A DNA stretch of 64,000 bases from Limnohabitans sp. (GCF_023910625.1 NZ_JAAVVW010000002.1:62001-126000); one strand, 5' to 3'; shown: positions 42,112 through 51,725, counted from the stretch's first letter. Notes: generated from the sequence alone by a model not told the origin. Made by a program: numbers and translations.

Positions 42112-42226
42112 GACTCGCTCAATCCATCAAAGTCAAATACTGTCGATTTCGATTGATTATTCAAATTTGACAACGGGTTCCCATGGTTAATCCTAGAGGC
42201 GTTTCAACAACTAGGAGCACCACGCC
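42112..42226. promoter_or_regulatory. Divergent promoter region between traI-like and plus-strand genes
   Basis: On the plus strand TTGACA lies about 16 bp before a weak TAATCC/ATCCTA. CCTAG and CTAGG arms flank the region up to the AGGAG of the next gene. AT-rich repeats (TCGATTTCGATTGATT) lie near the minus-strand start. Confidence 0.45.
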
Positions 42227-43246
42227 ATGCAATCCAATCTTGCAGTTATTCCAACGCAAATTTCCCTTTTGGGGGTCGATGAAGCGACTGAGCGCCACCA
42301 AGCGATAATGGCCCACGCCATTTCCGTGGTCCAGAACTACGCCGCCATGAAAGAGAGCGCCGCCCGTTTGTGCGTCTCTTTGTTTGCCTGCCATTCGGAA
42401 TTCAAACAGTCGGGCGAAGTCGGCTGGGAGAATTTCTGCGCCGTTAACTTCGCGCCGCTGGGTCTGAGCCAGGGCAACATACGCTCAGCGATCAAGGCTG
42501 GCCGGGCCATCTCTCACTACCTCAGCAGTCTTCAATCACGGGGCGAAACGGCTGAAATCAAGCAACTCGAAACGATGTCTCGGTCGGCCTTGATTGTTCT
42601 TGGCGAAGCGCCCGATGATGTGCGCGACCAACTGATTGACCGTGTTGTCCAGGCCAACGAAATGATGGGCTCTGCCATGCCGGCCAGGGGGGTCAGCAGC
42701 GAACTCGAACGAATCCAGCGCGAACGTGACCAGGCGAATGAAGATCTGCGTACCGCCGAGGGCCGATTGACCCAAGCCGGCACAGCGACGCAACGGCTGA
42801 ACGACCTGGTGCGGGACAGAGAGTCTCAGATCGAGGAGCAGCAAACCAAGATCGATGAGCTGTCGAATCGCCTTCGCGAACTCTCAAACGCCCCCAAAGT
42901 CGAGGTGCTTGAACCCAATCCGAATTCACGTGCGGATTTGGAGGCTCGTCGCAATCTGGAGCAACAGCTGTCAGATCTGAATCACCAGGTCTCCGTGGCA
43001 TCGGCCGATCTCAGCGCTCACAAATCAGAGTTGGAAAAAATTAGTCGCCAGGCGTCGTTGCGCAAACAGACTGACAACGCCATGGGGGAGCTTGAGCAAC
43101 AGGTCACGCGGCTCAAGGCCCAATGGTCTGACGCCTACGCACAAAAAATCCGCGCCACCGACCCTCACCAGTATGGCCCGGTGCTGTCCCGCATTGCCAA
43201 CGACATGAGGCTTTTGGCGGACCAGCTCGACCCAACGCTTTGCTGA
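42227..43246 (+). CDS. Coiled-coil protein with helical N-terminal domain
   Basis: 339 residues. The N-terminal 110 form a globular helical domain (ENFCAVNFAPLGLSQGNIRSAIKAGR), possibly DUF3102-like. From about residue 150 to 310 there are long heptad-rich coiled coils (RERDQANEDLRTAEGRL). Proteins of this shape on plasmids are often KfrA-like partition or chromatin accessory proteins; that is inference only. First gene of the plus-strand regulatory/integration operon. Confidence 0.55.
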   Translation: MQSNLAVIPTQISLLGVDEATERHQAIMAHAISVVQNYAAMKESAARLCVSLFACHSEFKQSGEVGWENFCAVNFAPLGLSQGNIRSAIKAGRAISHYLSSLQSRGETAEIKQLETMSRSALIVLGEAPDDVRDQLIDRVVQANEMMGSAMPARGVSSELERIQRERDQANEDLRTAEGRLTQAGTATQRLNDLVRDRESQIEEQQTKIDELSNRLRELSNAPKVEVLEPNPNSRADLEARRNLEQQLSDLNHQVSVASADLSAHKSELEKISRQASLRKQTDNAMGELEQQVTRLKAQWSDAYAQKIRATDPHQYGPVLSRIANDMRLLADQLDPTLC

Positions 43247-43260
43247 TTAAGGAGATTCAC

Positions 43261-43860
43261 ATGACCAAGAAATCAGCAGAAAAAAGCACCCCAAAAAGCA
43301 CCAAAGCCTCGCGCTCACCGGCCCCAGCTGCAGCACAGGACACGAACAAAAGTCCAGGTTCAGAAGCCAACCATTCTGTGGTTAAGGCGCCGCGATCCCT
43401 GGGCAAGAAGCAACTCGCTCGTGCCGCCGCCCTGGTAGCCACAGACGCCCCGCTGCCTCGCCAGCTCAAAACTGAATCATTCGCCTCCAGCGATTTTGAG
43501 CAACTGCCGCACGTCAGTGCGGTGGCCGGCGCCGCTTTGCAGGCCGACATCGTCGAGGTCAACAGGGCGATTATCCGACTGCTCAAAACCGCTGCACGCA
43601 TGGGTTCCGCAGAGCCTCTGTCGCCCATTTTACTGGGGACGACCCAAGAGATGATCGATCTGTTTTTCAGCCCGAGTGCGGGCGAAAGACTGCTCAGCCA
43701 GTCGATTGGCTTCCCCCTGTTCCAACTTCGCATCCACGACGTCGGGGTGATGCGCCAACTGCTGTCTGACGGGCTTGTGAGCGCAACATCAGTACAGGCG
43801 CTCACGAAGACGTTCCCTCTCGAAGTCGTGCAGACATCCACGCGTCAACGGAGGTTTTAA
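43261..43860 (+). CDS. FlhD-like transcriptional activator subunit
   Basis: 199 residues starting MTKKSAEKSTPKSTKASR with AAGGAG eight bases upstream. A basic, Ala/Ser-rich N-terminal extension of about 85 residues precedes a FlhD-like domain (VNRAIIRLLKTAARMGSAEP, LGTTQEMIDLFFS, FQLRIHDVGVMRQL). FlhD-like partners (SetD, AcaD) work with FlhC-like ones as master activators of SXT and IncC transfer. The FlhC-like gene follows two bases later. Confidence 0.68.
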   Translation: MTKKSAEKSTPKSTKASRSPAPAAAQDTNKSPGSEANHSVVKAPRSLGKKQLARAAALVATDAPLPRQLKTESFASSDFEQLPHVSAVAGAALQADIVEVNRAIIRLLKTAARMGSAEPLSPILLGTTQEMIDLFFSPSAGERLLSQSIGFPLFQLRIHDVGVMRQLLSDGLVSATSVQALTKTFPLEVVQTSTRQRRF

Positions 43861-43862
43861 CC

Positions 43863-44441
43863 ATGGGCACTTCAAACGCTTCTTTGTCGCACCCGGCTTA
43901 CCCGTGGGCAGTCATGATGGTGCGTATGGGTGCCCGCGCTTGTGTCGTCTCTCAAATCACCGGCCTCGCCCAGTTGGATGCACGCACAATTTGGAAACAA
44001 ATAATGGGCGAAAGCTCGCCCAGCGGACAGCAACCAAACGACATGCTTTGGTATACACGCACACCGCAACGCAGGAGTCATGCAGCCCTTTTGGTAAGGC
44101 TCTATGACAAGGCCTGCGCGACCTTACCCGATTATGCGGCCTTCGCGCACGCTTACTACCACTACGCACGCATGACAGCATCCCCTGCCACTTCTAATTC
44201 ATGGGTGAGCAGGGATGAGCCGGCATTCCGCCGCAGTGAGCAAGACTACGTGATTCCGTTTGGTCGTGGCTTTTTCTTGTGCCAGTCTTACACCGATGAT
44301 ACCTTTGCCGGGGGCCGGCGCAAATGTGAGCTGATCATTCGTCGGTGCCGAAAATGCCAAGGCCAGTACATGTCACACGATAGCGAAGCCGCGCAAGTCT
44401 GCCCAAACTGCGGTAAAGATCATTTGGCAGGAGATGGTTGA
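43863..44441 (+). CDS. FlhC-like transcriptional activator subunit
   Basis: 192 residues. The N-terminal part (AVMMVRMGARACVVSQITGL, KQIMGESSPSGQQPNDMLWY) follows the FlhC pattern. The C-terminus has a four-Cys zinc site, CRKC and CPNC about 20 residues apart, as in FlhC. With the FlhD-like protein it probably forms the element's transfer activator, analogous to SetCD/AcaCD. Co-transcribed with its partner. Confidence 0.72.
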   Translation: MGTSNASLSHPAYPWAVMMVRMGARACVVSQITGLAQLDARTIWKQIMGESSPSGQQPNDMLWYTRTPQRRSHAALLVRLYDKACATLPDYAAFAHAYYHYARMTASPATSNSWVSRDEPAFRRSEQDYVIPFGRGFFLCQSYTDDTFAGGRRKCELIIRRCRKCQGQYMSHDSEAAQVCPNCGKDHLAGDG

Positions 44442-44443
44442 TT

Positions 44444-44665
44444 ATGGAGACGACCATCCGGGCCACCCCCGAAAACGCGCCCCTCATGCGCAAGGTTATT
44501 GCGGAGTGGCCAGAGCTCAACAATTGCATCGACAGTCTGCGCCAGCAGGGGGTGTTTCCTGGGCTTCGGGTGATGTCGATCACGGTTCCCGAGGGTTGCA
44601 CCCTCGATGACCTGATCAAGCCTCACGACACTACAGAAAAGAACAAAGGATCGCCAAATGAATGA
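44444..44665 (+). CDS. Hypothetical protein, 73 residues
   Basis: METTIRATPENAPLMRKVIA onward, acidic with a short C-terminal Lys/Glu tail. A TTG at 44438 lies closer to the GGAG and is an alternative start. Sits in the operon behind the FlhC-like gene. No family recognised. Confidence 0.5.
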   Translation: METTIRATPENAPLMRKVIAEWPELNNCIDSLRQQGVFPGLRVMSITVPEGCTLDDLIKPHDTTEKNKGSPNE

Positions 44666-44816
44666 CTTGCCCCATGCCTTGGACGAACTCATACAGGCCC
44701 AAATCCGAGATGATCGGTGCTTCAGATCCGCAAAGGATCAAAACGCTCATCCAGTCTCTGTGTACGAATTGGAAACCAACTGGTTCGCCTCAGCAACAGG
44801 TAAGGGGCGGACATGA
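44658..44816 (+). CDS. Hypothetical protein, 52 residues
   Basis: MNDLPHALDELIQAQIRDD to ATGKGRT. AAAGGA lies eight bases upstream. The start overlaps the previous gene, and the stop overlaps the next ATG (ATGA), so it is embedded in a tightly coupled operon. Function unknown. Confidence 0.45.
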   Translation: MNDLPHALDELIQAQIRDDRCFRSAKDQNAHPVSVYELETNWFASATGKGRT

Positions 44817-45085
44817 GCCTCAACCGCCAGCAACTTTGCGCCGCCTTGGCAATCAGCGAAAGCACCGTCCGCAGACTTGAGCTTTCTGGTCTGCCTTACA
44901 CTCCCGTCGGCGTGCGGTCTAAGCGCTACGACTTGGACGAGTGCAAAACGTGGCTGAAGGAGCATCAACCGTGTCAATCTGGGACGACAAGAAGGGCCGC
45001 AAGCACATCGGGATCATGGTCGATGGACAACGGGTCCATCGCATCCTTGCGCCGGGTGCAACTGCGGGTGATGCCAAGCGCATAG
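44813..45085 (+). CDS. Probable excisionase / HTH_17-type DNA-binding protein
   Basis: The first 55 residues (LNRQQLCAALAISESTVRRL, RSKRYDLDECKTWLKEH) form a winged-helix/MerR-like domain typical of Xis-type directionality factors. The C-terminal 35 residues are encoded over the start of the integrase gene in another frame. It lies directly before the integrase, as expected. GGGGCGG-type Shine-Dalgarno upstream. Confidence 0.65.
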   Translation: MSLNRQQLCAALAISESTVRRLELSGLPYTPVGVRSKRYDLDECKTWLKEHQPCQSGTTRRAASTSGSWSMDNGSIASLRRVQLRVMPSA

Positions 45086-45936
45086 AAGCTGAGCTGCGGG
45101 CGGCCATGGCCAAGGCCTCCGGCAGCTCCCCGCAACTGGGCGACATGCCCATGACCACGGCGCTGCACCTGTACATTCAGCACGCTGCCAGCTTGCGCAG
45201 CGCGTCCACCAGCGAACAGCACGCCTTGCGCCTTGCCCCTTGGGCCGAAAAGTACACCGCCGCCCAAGCGCGTGAATTCACGGCGCACGCGGTCAAAGAC
45301 CTGAGCACCCAATACGCCCCGGCCACGGTCAACCGGTCGCTGGCCACGCTCAAAAAAGGCCTGACCATTGCATGGGAGCGCGGTCTGACACCTGAAAACT
45401 TCGGCCTGCGCATCAAGTTTGTGCCGGTGAACAACAAGCGCGAGGTGTTCCTGAGCATCGAGCAGGTCGGCCAGATCGCCCAGCATTGCACAAAGCAGGT
45501 GCAGGCGGTCATTTGGGCGGCACTGCTCACCGGGGCCAGGCGCGGCGAGCTGGTGAAGATCCGCGCCGAAGACATCGGGCCCGACACCATCAACCTGCCA
45601 AGCAGCCACACCAAGACCCTGAAGGCCCGCGTGATCCCAATCATCCCGGCGCTGCGCCCGTGGCTGGTGTACTTTCCGACCGAGGTGGGCGTGGAAGGCA
45701 TCAAGACCGCTTGGCAGCGTGCGCGGGTCAAGGCGGGTATGGAGCATGTGAATTTTCATGACCTGCGCCACAGCTGCGCGTCGATCATGCTGGGCTTGGG
45801 CGTGGACCTGTACACGATCAGCAAGATTTTGGGGCACAGCACGGTGCAGACCACTCAGCGGTACAGCCACCTGCAAGTGGACGCTCAGCGCCAGGCGCTG
45901 GAAAAGCTGGGAAATTTGATGGTGAAAGTGTCTTAG
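44971..45936 (+). CDS. Tyrosine recombinase (integrase) of the element
   Basis: 321 residues. The GTG at 44971 is chosen because AAGGAG is eight bases upstream; an in-frame GTG at 44941 has no such site. The catalytic set is visible: Arg in TGARRGELVKI, HDLRH, GHS and the nucleophile Tyr in TTQRYSHL. It is oriented toward the tRNA-Val gene 26 bp away, the usual arrangement for ICE integrases that use a tRNA 3' end as the attachment site. Confidence 0.93.
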   Translation: MSIWDDKKGRKHIGIMVDGQRVHRILAPGATAGDAKRIEAELRAAMAKASGSSPQLGDMPMTTALHLYIQHAASLRSASTSEQHALRLAPWAEKYTAAQAREFTAHAVKDLSTQYAPATVNRSLATLKKGLTIAWERGLTPENFGLRIKFVPVNNKREVFLSIEQVGQIAQHCTKQVQAVIWAALLTGARRGELVKIRAEDIGPDTINLPSSHTKTLKARVIPIIPALRPWLVYFPTEVGVEGIKTAWQRARVKAGMEHVNFHDLRHSCASIMLGLGVDLYTISKILGHSTVQTTQRYSHLQVDAQRQALEKLGNLMVKVS

Positions 45937-45951
45937 CCGGATGAGTCCACC

Positions 45952-45972
45952 ACCGCGAAGGTGGTGGGCGGT
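45952..45972. other. Candidate attachment-site end at the tRNA 3' terminus
   Basis: The element side abuts the tRNA 3' end. CCACCACC-GCGAA-GGTGGTGG forms an 8-bp hairpin that includes the CCA end and may also terminate the tRNA transcript. The other att copy lies beyond the left edge, so the core cannot be delimited. Confidence 0.5.
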
Positions 45973-46036
45973 GCAGGTTTCGAACCTGCGACCCCCACAG
46001 TGTGAATGTGGTGCTCTACCCCTGAGCTAACCGCCC
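45962..46036 (-). tRNA. tRNA-Val (anticodon CAC)
   Basis: Full cloverleaf on the minus strand: acceptor GGGCGGT/ACCGCCC, D arm GCTC/GAGC, anticodon stem CCACA/TGTGG with loop TTCACAC, T arm GCAGG-TTCGAAA-CCTGC, discriminator A and encoded CCA. The element lies on its 3' side. Confidence 0.93.
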
Positions 46037-46083
46037 GGTTTACACATGAAATTACACAGGGCGCGTGTAACTTGTTGATTCTT

Positions 46084-46137
46084 AAGGGCTAAGCAGTGCA
46101 GTGTGAATGCAGTGCTCTACCGCTGAGCTAATCGCCC
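46084..46137 (-). pseudogene. Truncated second tRNA-Val (CAC)
   Basis: GGGCGAT, the D arm and the anticodon arm (TGCA TTCACAC TGCA) are intact, but the variable loop and T arm are gone, with only a degenerate acceptor complement (TTAGCCC) left. It lies 47 bp from the intact copy and shares the same anticodon. Probably a scar of a deletion or of an earlier integration. Confidence 0.7.
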
Positions 46138-46247
46138 TGCGCTTTGCAGCGAGGACAGCCATTATGACACACAAAGCCTGGTGTTTTTGCCGACGAAGGG
46201 ACTGGATGGATTGTGAGGCGGCTGCATAGACCCCAAGGCAGGCGGGT

Positions 46248-46958
46248 TCAGCTCGCCTGGGTTTGTCGCCAGACGGTTTTGCCGCCGCTGGATTTGTCGA
46301 GTTGCAACAAAAGCTCTTCGTGGGCAGCGATTTCCTGTGGATTGGCCGTCAGAACGGGCAGTGCATATTGGCTGAGATCGGCCCCCACCAACGAGGAGTG
46401 CGCGTCTCCTGTGGCATCGGCGGCAACGATCAGCAAAGCCTCTTGGCCGCGTGTCATGTTGATGTACACATCGGCCAGCAATTCAGCGTCGAGCAAAGCG
46501 CCGTGCAGGGTGCGACCCGAATTGTCAACTTCCAGACGATCGCACAGGGCATCGAGGCTGTTGCGTTTGCCTGGAAACATTTCCTTGGCCATGACCAGGG
46601 TGTCGATGACGTTGCTGACGTAGGATTTCAGAGGTTGTTTGCCCACCCGCTCCAGCTCTTTGTTCAAAAAGCCCATGTCGAATGCGGCGTTGTGGATGAT
46701 CAGTTCCGCATCACTCAGGTATTTGAGGATGTCATCGGCCAGCTGGGCAAACTTGGGCTTGTCACGCAAAAATTCGTTGCTGATGCCGTGCACCTTGAGC
46801 GCGTCTTCATGGCTGTCGCGCTCGGGGTTGAAATAAAAATGCAGGTTGTTGCCGGTGAGCTTGCGGGCATACAGCTCCACACAGCCCAGCTCGATGATGC
46901 GGTCGCCACCTTCGGCCGACAGGCCCGTGGTTTCGGTGTCCAGAACGATTTGACGCAT
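46248..46958 (-). CDS. dnaQ: DNA polymerase III epsilon subunit
   Basis: 236 residues with the three DEDDh exonuclease motifs: VLDTETTGL, HNAAFDMGF and HGALLDAELLADVY. It is the proofreading 3'-5' exonuclease of the replicase. The start is MRQIVLDTE at 46958; the longer frame to 47042 lacks support. Host gene, 14 bp from fdx. Confidence 0.93.
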   Translation of the reverse strand: MRQIVLDTETTGLSAEGGDRIIELGCVELYARKLTGNNLHFYFNPERDSHEDALKVHGISNEFLRDKPKFAQLADDILKYLSDAELIIHNAAFDMGFLNKELERVGKQPLKSYVSNVIDTLVMAKEMFPGKRNSLDALCDRLEVDNSGRTLHGALLDAELLADVYINMTRGQEALLIVAADATGDAHSSLVGADLSQYALPVLTANPQEIAAHEELLLQLDKSSGGKTVWRQTQAS

Positions 46959-46971
46959 GGTTCGACTTCGC

Positions 46972-47310
46972 TCAGTGCAGCTCTTTGGCGTGGTTGATGG
47001 TGTAGCGCGGGATCTCGATGACCAGATCGCTCTTGGCCACAAAGGCCTGGCAGCTCAGGCGCGAGTTGGGCTCCAGGCCCCAGGCGCGGTCGAGCAGGTC
47101 TTCTTCGGTTTCTTCCATCTCACCCAGGCTTTTGAAGCCTTCGCGCACCACCACATGGCAGGTGGTGCAAGCTGCGCTCATGTCGCAGGCGTGTTCGATG
47201 TTGATGTGGTTGTCGAGCAGCGCTTCGCAGATGCTGGTACCCGCAGGCGCGGTGATTTCTGCACCGTTGGGGCAGTATTCGGCGTGGGGCAGGATTTTGA
47301 TGACGGGCAT
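46972..47310 (-). CDS. fdx: ISC-type [2Fe-2S] ferredoxin
   Basis: 112 residues. Ligands lie in CDMSAACTTC (C-X5-C-X2-C) and LSCQAF. It supplies electrons for Fe-S assembly. Last gene of the isc cluster. Confidence 0.93.
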   Translation of the reverse strand: MPVIKILPHAEYCPNGAEITAPAGTSICEALLDNHINIEHACDMSAACTTCHVVVREGFKSLGEMEETEEDLLDRAWGLEPNSRLSCQAFVAKSDLVIEIPRYTINHAKELH

Positions 47311-47341
47311 AGGGGTCTTTGAATTCGATACAGGGCAGACT

Positions 47342-49208
47342 TTACAAGGACTGGATGTTTTGACCAGACAGCGCCTTTTGGATGCTGTGGTTCATGCGCT
47401 CGGCCGCAAAGGCTTCGGTGCCCTTGGCCAGCGCCTGGGTGCAGTCTTCCAGGGCCTTGGCGTCTTGCTCGGTCTGGACAGCCGCTTGCAAGGTGGTCAT
47501 CAAGGCGTCGATGCTGGCGCGCTCGGCAGCGCTCAGCAATGGGCCGTCAGCGGCCAAGGCGCTGCGCGTGGCCAGCAGCATGCGGTCGGCGTCCACTCGC
47601 GCCTCGACCAAGGCGCGGGCTTTCATGTCGGCTTGGGCTGTGGTGAAGCTTTCCTGCAGCATGGTGGCAATCTGTTCGTCGCTCAAGCCATACGAAGGCT
47701 TGACGTCAATGCGCGCCTCCACGCCGCTGATTTGTTCTTTGGCACCCACGCTCAACAAGCCATCGGCGTCCACCGTGAAGGTGACGCGGATGCGGGCCGC
47801 GCCTGCGGCCATGGGCGGGATACCGCGCAGCTCAAAGCGGGCCAGGCTGCGGCAGTCTTGCACCAGATCGCGCTCGCCCTGCACCACATGCAGCGCCAGC
47901 GCAGTTTGGCCGTCCTGATAAGTGGTGAAGTCTTGCGCCATGGCGGTGGGGATGGTCTGGTTGCGCGGGATGATGCGTTCGACCAAACCGCCCATGGTCT
48001 CGATGCCCAGAGACAACGGAATCACATCGAGCAGCAGCAACTCACCTGCGGCGTTGTTGCCTGCCAGTTGGTTGGCCTGAATGGCCGCACCCAAGGCGAC
48101 GACTTCGTCGGGGTTGAGGTTGTTGAGCGGGGCCTGGCCAAAAAACTCGGCCACGGCCTGCTGAATTTGCGGCATGCGGGTGGAGCCACCCACCATGACC
48201 ACGCCTTGCACATCGTCCTTGGCCAGTTGCGCATCGCGCAGCGCTTTGCGCACGGCGGTGATGCAGCGGGCTGTCAGGGCTTGGCTGGCTTGCTCGAAAT
48301 CTGTGCGGCTGATTTGCACCAGCAAGCTGCCGCAGGACAAGGCCGCTTTCAACGTGACCGCATCGGCGCTGCTGAGGGCTTCTTTGGCGGCGCGGGCAGC
48401 GGCCTTGAGCACGGTCTTGTCTTGGGCCGTGGCCGCCTGCAAGTCGGGCTGGCGGGCCATGGCTGCATCGGCCAAGGCTTGGTCGTAATCGTCGCCACCC
48501 AGGGCTGAGTCGCCGCCAGTTGACAAGACCTCGAACACGCCTTGAGTCAGGCGCAGGATGGAGATATCAAAAGTGCCGCCACCCAGATCGAACACGGCGT
48601 AAACGCCTTCGCTCGAATTGTCCAGGCCATAGGCAATCGCCGCGGCAGTGGGTTCGTTGATCAGGCGCAACACATTCAGGCCCGCCAATTGCGCGGCGTC
48701 TTTGGTGGCTTGGCGCTGGGCGTCGTCAAAGTAAGCGGGCACGGTGATCACGGCACCATACAGGTCGTCGTTGAAGGTGTCTTCGGCGCGGTAACGCAGC
48801 GTGGCCAAAATTTCGGCGCTCACTTCAACAGGCGACTTGGGGCCTTGCACGGTCTGGATGCTGAGCATGCCCTGATCGCTGGCGGTGAACTCATAGGGCA
48901 GCTTGCTGCGGTCGGCAATGTCTTGCAGGCCACGGCCCATGAAGCGCTTGACCGAGGCGATGGTGTTGACCGGGTCTGAGGCGGCAGACTGCACCGCATC
49001 AAAACCAATCTGACGGCCCTGCCCCGGCATGAAGCGCACCACCGACGGCAGGATCACCCGGCCATCGTCGTCTGGCAAACATTCGGCCACGCCGCTGCGC
49101 ACCGAGGCCACCAGCGAATGGGTGGTGCCCAGGTCGATGCCCACGGCAATGCGGCGCTGGTGCGGGTCGGGCGACTGGACCCGGTTCGGAAATCTGCAGT
49201 AAGGCCAT
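47342..49208 (-). CDS. hscA: Fe-S chaperone HscA (Hsp70 type), frameshifted near N-terminus
   Basis: About 620 residues. The main frame (from 49144) starts inside the nucleotide-binding domain ([14 protein letters not shown]) and includes [14 protein letters not shown]. The true N-terminus [10 protein letters not shown] lies in another frame from 49208. One extra base near 49179-49182 (GGGTCCAGTCG) joins them. HscA acts on IscU with HscB. Confidence 0.88.
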
Positions 49209-49225
49209 GGTCAATCGGGAGGAGG

Positions 49226-49744
49226 TCAGTTCAATCGGTCGAGTTTAGCGTTCACTTCTTGCGTGAAGCGCTCAATGAACATGAGCGCCCTCACCTGCCC
49301 CACGGCTTGGGCGGGGTCTTTGGCCACATCCAGCAAATCGCCCAGCGTTTGCTCGACAAGGCGCTGCTCTGCAGCCACCTCATCAGCCAGGGCTTCAAGG
49401 CCTTGGACACTGCCCGTCTCTTCCAGACTTTCGCGCCATTCCATTTGCTGCATCAGGAATGCTGGGGGCATGGCGGTGTTGTTTTCGGCCTGCACGGGCG
49501 CACCTTGCAGTTCGCACAAATAAGCCGCGCGTTTGAGCGGGTCTTTCAGGCGCTGATAGGCCTCGTTGATGCGCACCGACCACTGCATGGCCACGCGTTG
49601 GGCAGCAGCGCCATCGGCAGCAAAGCGGTCGGGATGGGCTTCGCGTTGCAGGGCTTTCCAACGGGCATCGAGTTGAGCGCGGTCCTGTGCGTACTGCACA
49701 GGCACATCAAACAGCTCGAAGTCGTTGGCTTGAAGCGAAATCAC
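49226..49744 (-). CDS. hscB: J-domain co-chaperone HscB
   Basis: 172 residues from a GTG that overlaps the iscA stop (GTGA). The J domain has the HPDRF motif ([13 protein letters not shown]). The C-terminal helical bundle binds IscU. Stimulates HscA ATPase. Confidence 0.9.
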   Translation of the reverse strand: MISLQANDFELFDVPVQYAQDRAQLDARWKALQREAHPDRFAADGAAAQRVAMQWSVRINEAYQRLKDPLKRAAYLCELQGAPVQAENNTAMPPAFLMQQMEWRESLEETGSVQGLEALADEVAAEQRLVEQTLGDLLDVAKDPAQAVGQVRALMFIERFTQEVNAKLDRLN

Positions 49745-50067
49745 ACGCGGAAAGACTCACCGCAACCGCAGCGGTCACGCTCGTTGGGGTTGTTGAAGCG
49801 GAAGCCTTCGTTCAGGCCTTCGCGCACAAAGTCGAAGTTCGGTGCCGTCGATGTAAGCCAGACTTTTCGGGGTCCACCAACACCTTGACGCCGTGGCCTT
49901 CAAAGACCACAGTCTTCGGGGGCGATGTCGTCCACGTACTCAAGCTTGTAAGCCAAGCCCGAGCAGCCCGTGGTCTTGACGCCCAGACGCACACCCACAC
50001 CCGAGCCGCGTTTGGCCAGGTAGCGGGTGACATGCCGAGCTGCGGCAGCAGACAGTGAGATGGCCAT
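49741..50067 (-). pseudogene. iscA: A-type Fe-S carrier IscA, three apparent one-base insertions
   Basis: Reads MAISLSAAAARHVTRYLAK, GVKTTGCSGLAYKLEYVD, then stops. Restoring the frame three times (about 49918, 49862-49866 and 49842-49846) gives [38 protein letters not shown] and CGCGESFRV, a complete IscA of about 107 residues. Three hits in one small housekeeping gene that return to frame point to sequencing error. The three conserved Cys are present. Confidence 0.85.
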
Positions 50068-50068
50068 G

Positions 50069-50455
50069 TCAGTTCAGGTGTTTCTTTTTGTAGTCTTCCA
50101 CGGCCGCCTTGATGGCGTCTTCGGCCAGGATGGAGCAGTGGATTTTGACCGGTGGCAGCGCCAGCTCTTCGGCGATTTCGCTGTTCTTGAGGGCTGCAGC
50201 CTGGTCCAGGGTTTTGCCCTTGACCCATTCGGTGACGAGTGAGCTGGACGCGATGGCCGAGCCGCAGCCGTAGGTTTTGAAGCGCGCGTCTTCGATCACG
50301 CCGGTGGCCGGGTTGACCTTGATCTGCAACTTCATCACGTCGCCGCAAGCCGGTGCCCCGACCATGCCGGTGCCCACGCTGTCGTCGCCCTTGTCAAAAG
50401 AGCCGACGTTGCGGGGGTTTTCGTAGTGGTCAACCACTTTTTCAGAATATGCCAT
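50069..50455 (-). CDS. iscU: Fe-S scaffold protein IscU
   Basis: 128 residues with the three ligand Cys in ACGD, YGCGSAIASSS and HCSILAEDA, and the LPPVK motif recognised by HscA. Host isc cluster. Confidence 0.95.
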   Translation of the reverse strand: MAYSEKVVDHYENPRNVGSFDKGDDSVGTGMVGAPACGDVMKLQIKVNPATGVIEDARFKTYGCGSAIASSSLVTEWVKGKTLDQAAALKNSEIAEELALPPVKIHCSILAEDAIKAAVEDYKKKHLN

Positions 50456-50487
50456 GGTGTTTTCTCCGTGTTCAGGTCAGTGTCAAC

Positions 50488-51705
50488 TCAGTGGGCAGCC
50501 CACTGAATGGTGCTTAAATCAATGCCATCTTGGTGCATTTCCCACAGGGGGCTGAGTTCGCGCAGCTTGGCCACGTTCTCGCGGATGGTTTGGATCGCGT
50601 AGTCGATGTCTTCTTCGGTGGTCCAGCGGCCAATGGTCATGCGCAAGCTGCTGTGGGCCAACTCGTCGCTGCGGCCCAGGGCGCGCAACACATAGCTGGG
50701 CTCCAGGCTGGCCGAGGTGCAGGCCGAGCCCGACGACACCGCCAAGCCCTTGATGCCCATGATCAGCGATTCGCCTTCGACAAAGTTGAAGCTCATGTTG
50801 ATGTTGTGCGGCACGCGTTGGGTCGCGTGGCCGTTCAGGAACACCTGCTCCATGTCGCTCAGGCCATTGATCAGGCGGTCGTGCAAGGCACGCGCCTTGG
50901 CGTTGTCTTGCGCCATCTCCAGCTTGGCAATGCGAAACGCCTCGCCCATGCCCACACACTGGTGGGTGGGCAAGGTGCCCGAGCGCATGCCGCGCTCATG
51001 ACCGCCACCGTGCATTTGTGCCTCCAGCCGCACGCGGGGCTTGCGCCGCACATACAAAGCGCCGATGCCTTTGGGGCCGTAGGTTTTGTGCGAAGCCAGG
51101 CTCATCAGATCGATGGGCAACTGGGTCATGTCGATCTCGACCTTGCCGGTGGCTTGGGCCGCATCGACGTGGAAGATGATGCCTTTTTCGCGGCACAGGT
51201 TGCCAATCGCGGTCACATCCTGGATCACGCCGATTTCGTTGTTCACGAACATCACGCTGATGAGGATGGTGTCGGGGCGAATGGCGGCCTTGAGCGCATC
51301 CAGGTTGAGCAAACCATCGGCCTGCACGTCCATGTAGGTCACTTCAAAGCCCTGGCGCTCCAGCTCGCGCATGGTGTCGAGCACGGCTTTGTGTTCGGTC
51401 TTGACGGTGATCAGGTGCTTGCCGCGTGACTTGTAAAAGTGCGCTGCGCCCTTGATGGCCAGGTTGTTGGACTCGGTGGCGCCGCTGGTCCAAACGATTT
51501 CGCGGGGGTCGGCACCGATCAAGTCGGCCACTTGCTCGCGGGCTTTTTCGACAGCGGCCTCGGCCTCCCAGCCCCAGGCGTGGCTGCGCGATGCAGGGTT
51601 GCCAAAGTGTTCACGCAACCAGGGGATGATGGCGTCCACCACGCGCGGATCGCAGGGGTTGGTCGCGCCGTAGTCGAGGTAAATGGGGAAATGTGGGGTG
51701 GTCAT
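50488..51705 (-). CDS. iscS: Cysteine desulfurase IscS
   Basis: 405 residues. The PLP lysine lies in [16 protein letters not shown] and the catalytic Cys in [16 protein letters not shown]. Supplies sulfur to IscU. Second gene of the cluster. Confidence 0.96.
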   Translation of the reverse strand: MTTPHFPIYLDYGATNPCDPRVVDAIIPWLREHFGNPASRSHAWGWEAEAAVEKAREQVADLIGADPREIVWTSGATESNNLAIKGAAHFYKSRGKHLITVKTEHKAVLDTMRELERQGFEVTYMDVQADGLLNLDALKAAIRPDTILISVMFVNNEIGVIQDVTAIGNLCREKGIIFHVDAAQATGKVEIDMTQLPIDLMSLASHKTYGPKGIGALYVRRKPRVRLEAQMHGGGHERGMRSGTLPTHQCVGMGEAFRIAKLEMAQDNAKARALHDRLINGLSDMEQVFLNGHATQRVPHNINMSFNFVEGESLIMGIKGLAVSSGSACTSASLEPSYVLRALGRSDELAHSSLRMTIGRWTTEEDIDYAIQTIRENVAKLRELSPLWEMHQDGIDLSTIQWAAH

Positions 51706-51725
51706 GGCTTGTACTGCTTCATCGA

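Noticed and set aside
49812-50348. 178-codon minus-strand ORF rich in Arg/Pro
   Set aside because: It is an out-of-frame shadow of iscU and the frameshifted iscA.
50530-51429. Long plus-strand ORFs opposite iscS, uvrB, pccA and pccB
   Set aside because: Antisense shadows caused by high GC; the minus-strand genes are unambiguous.
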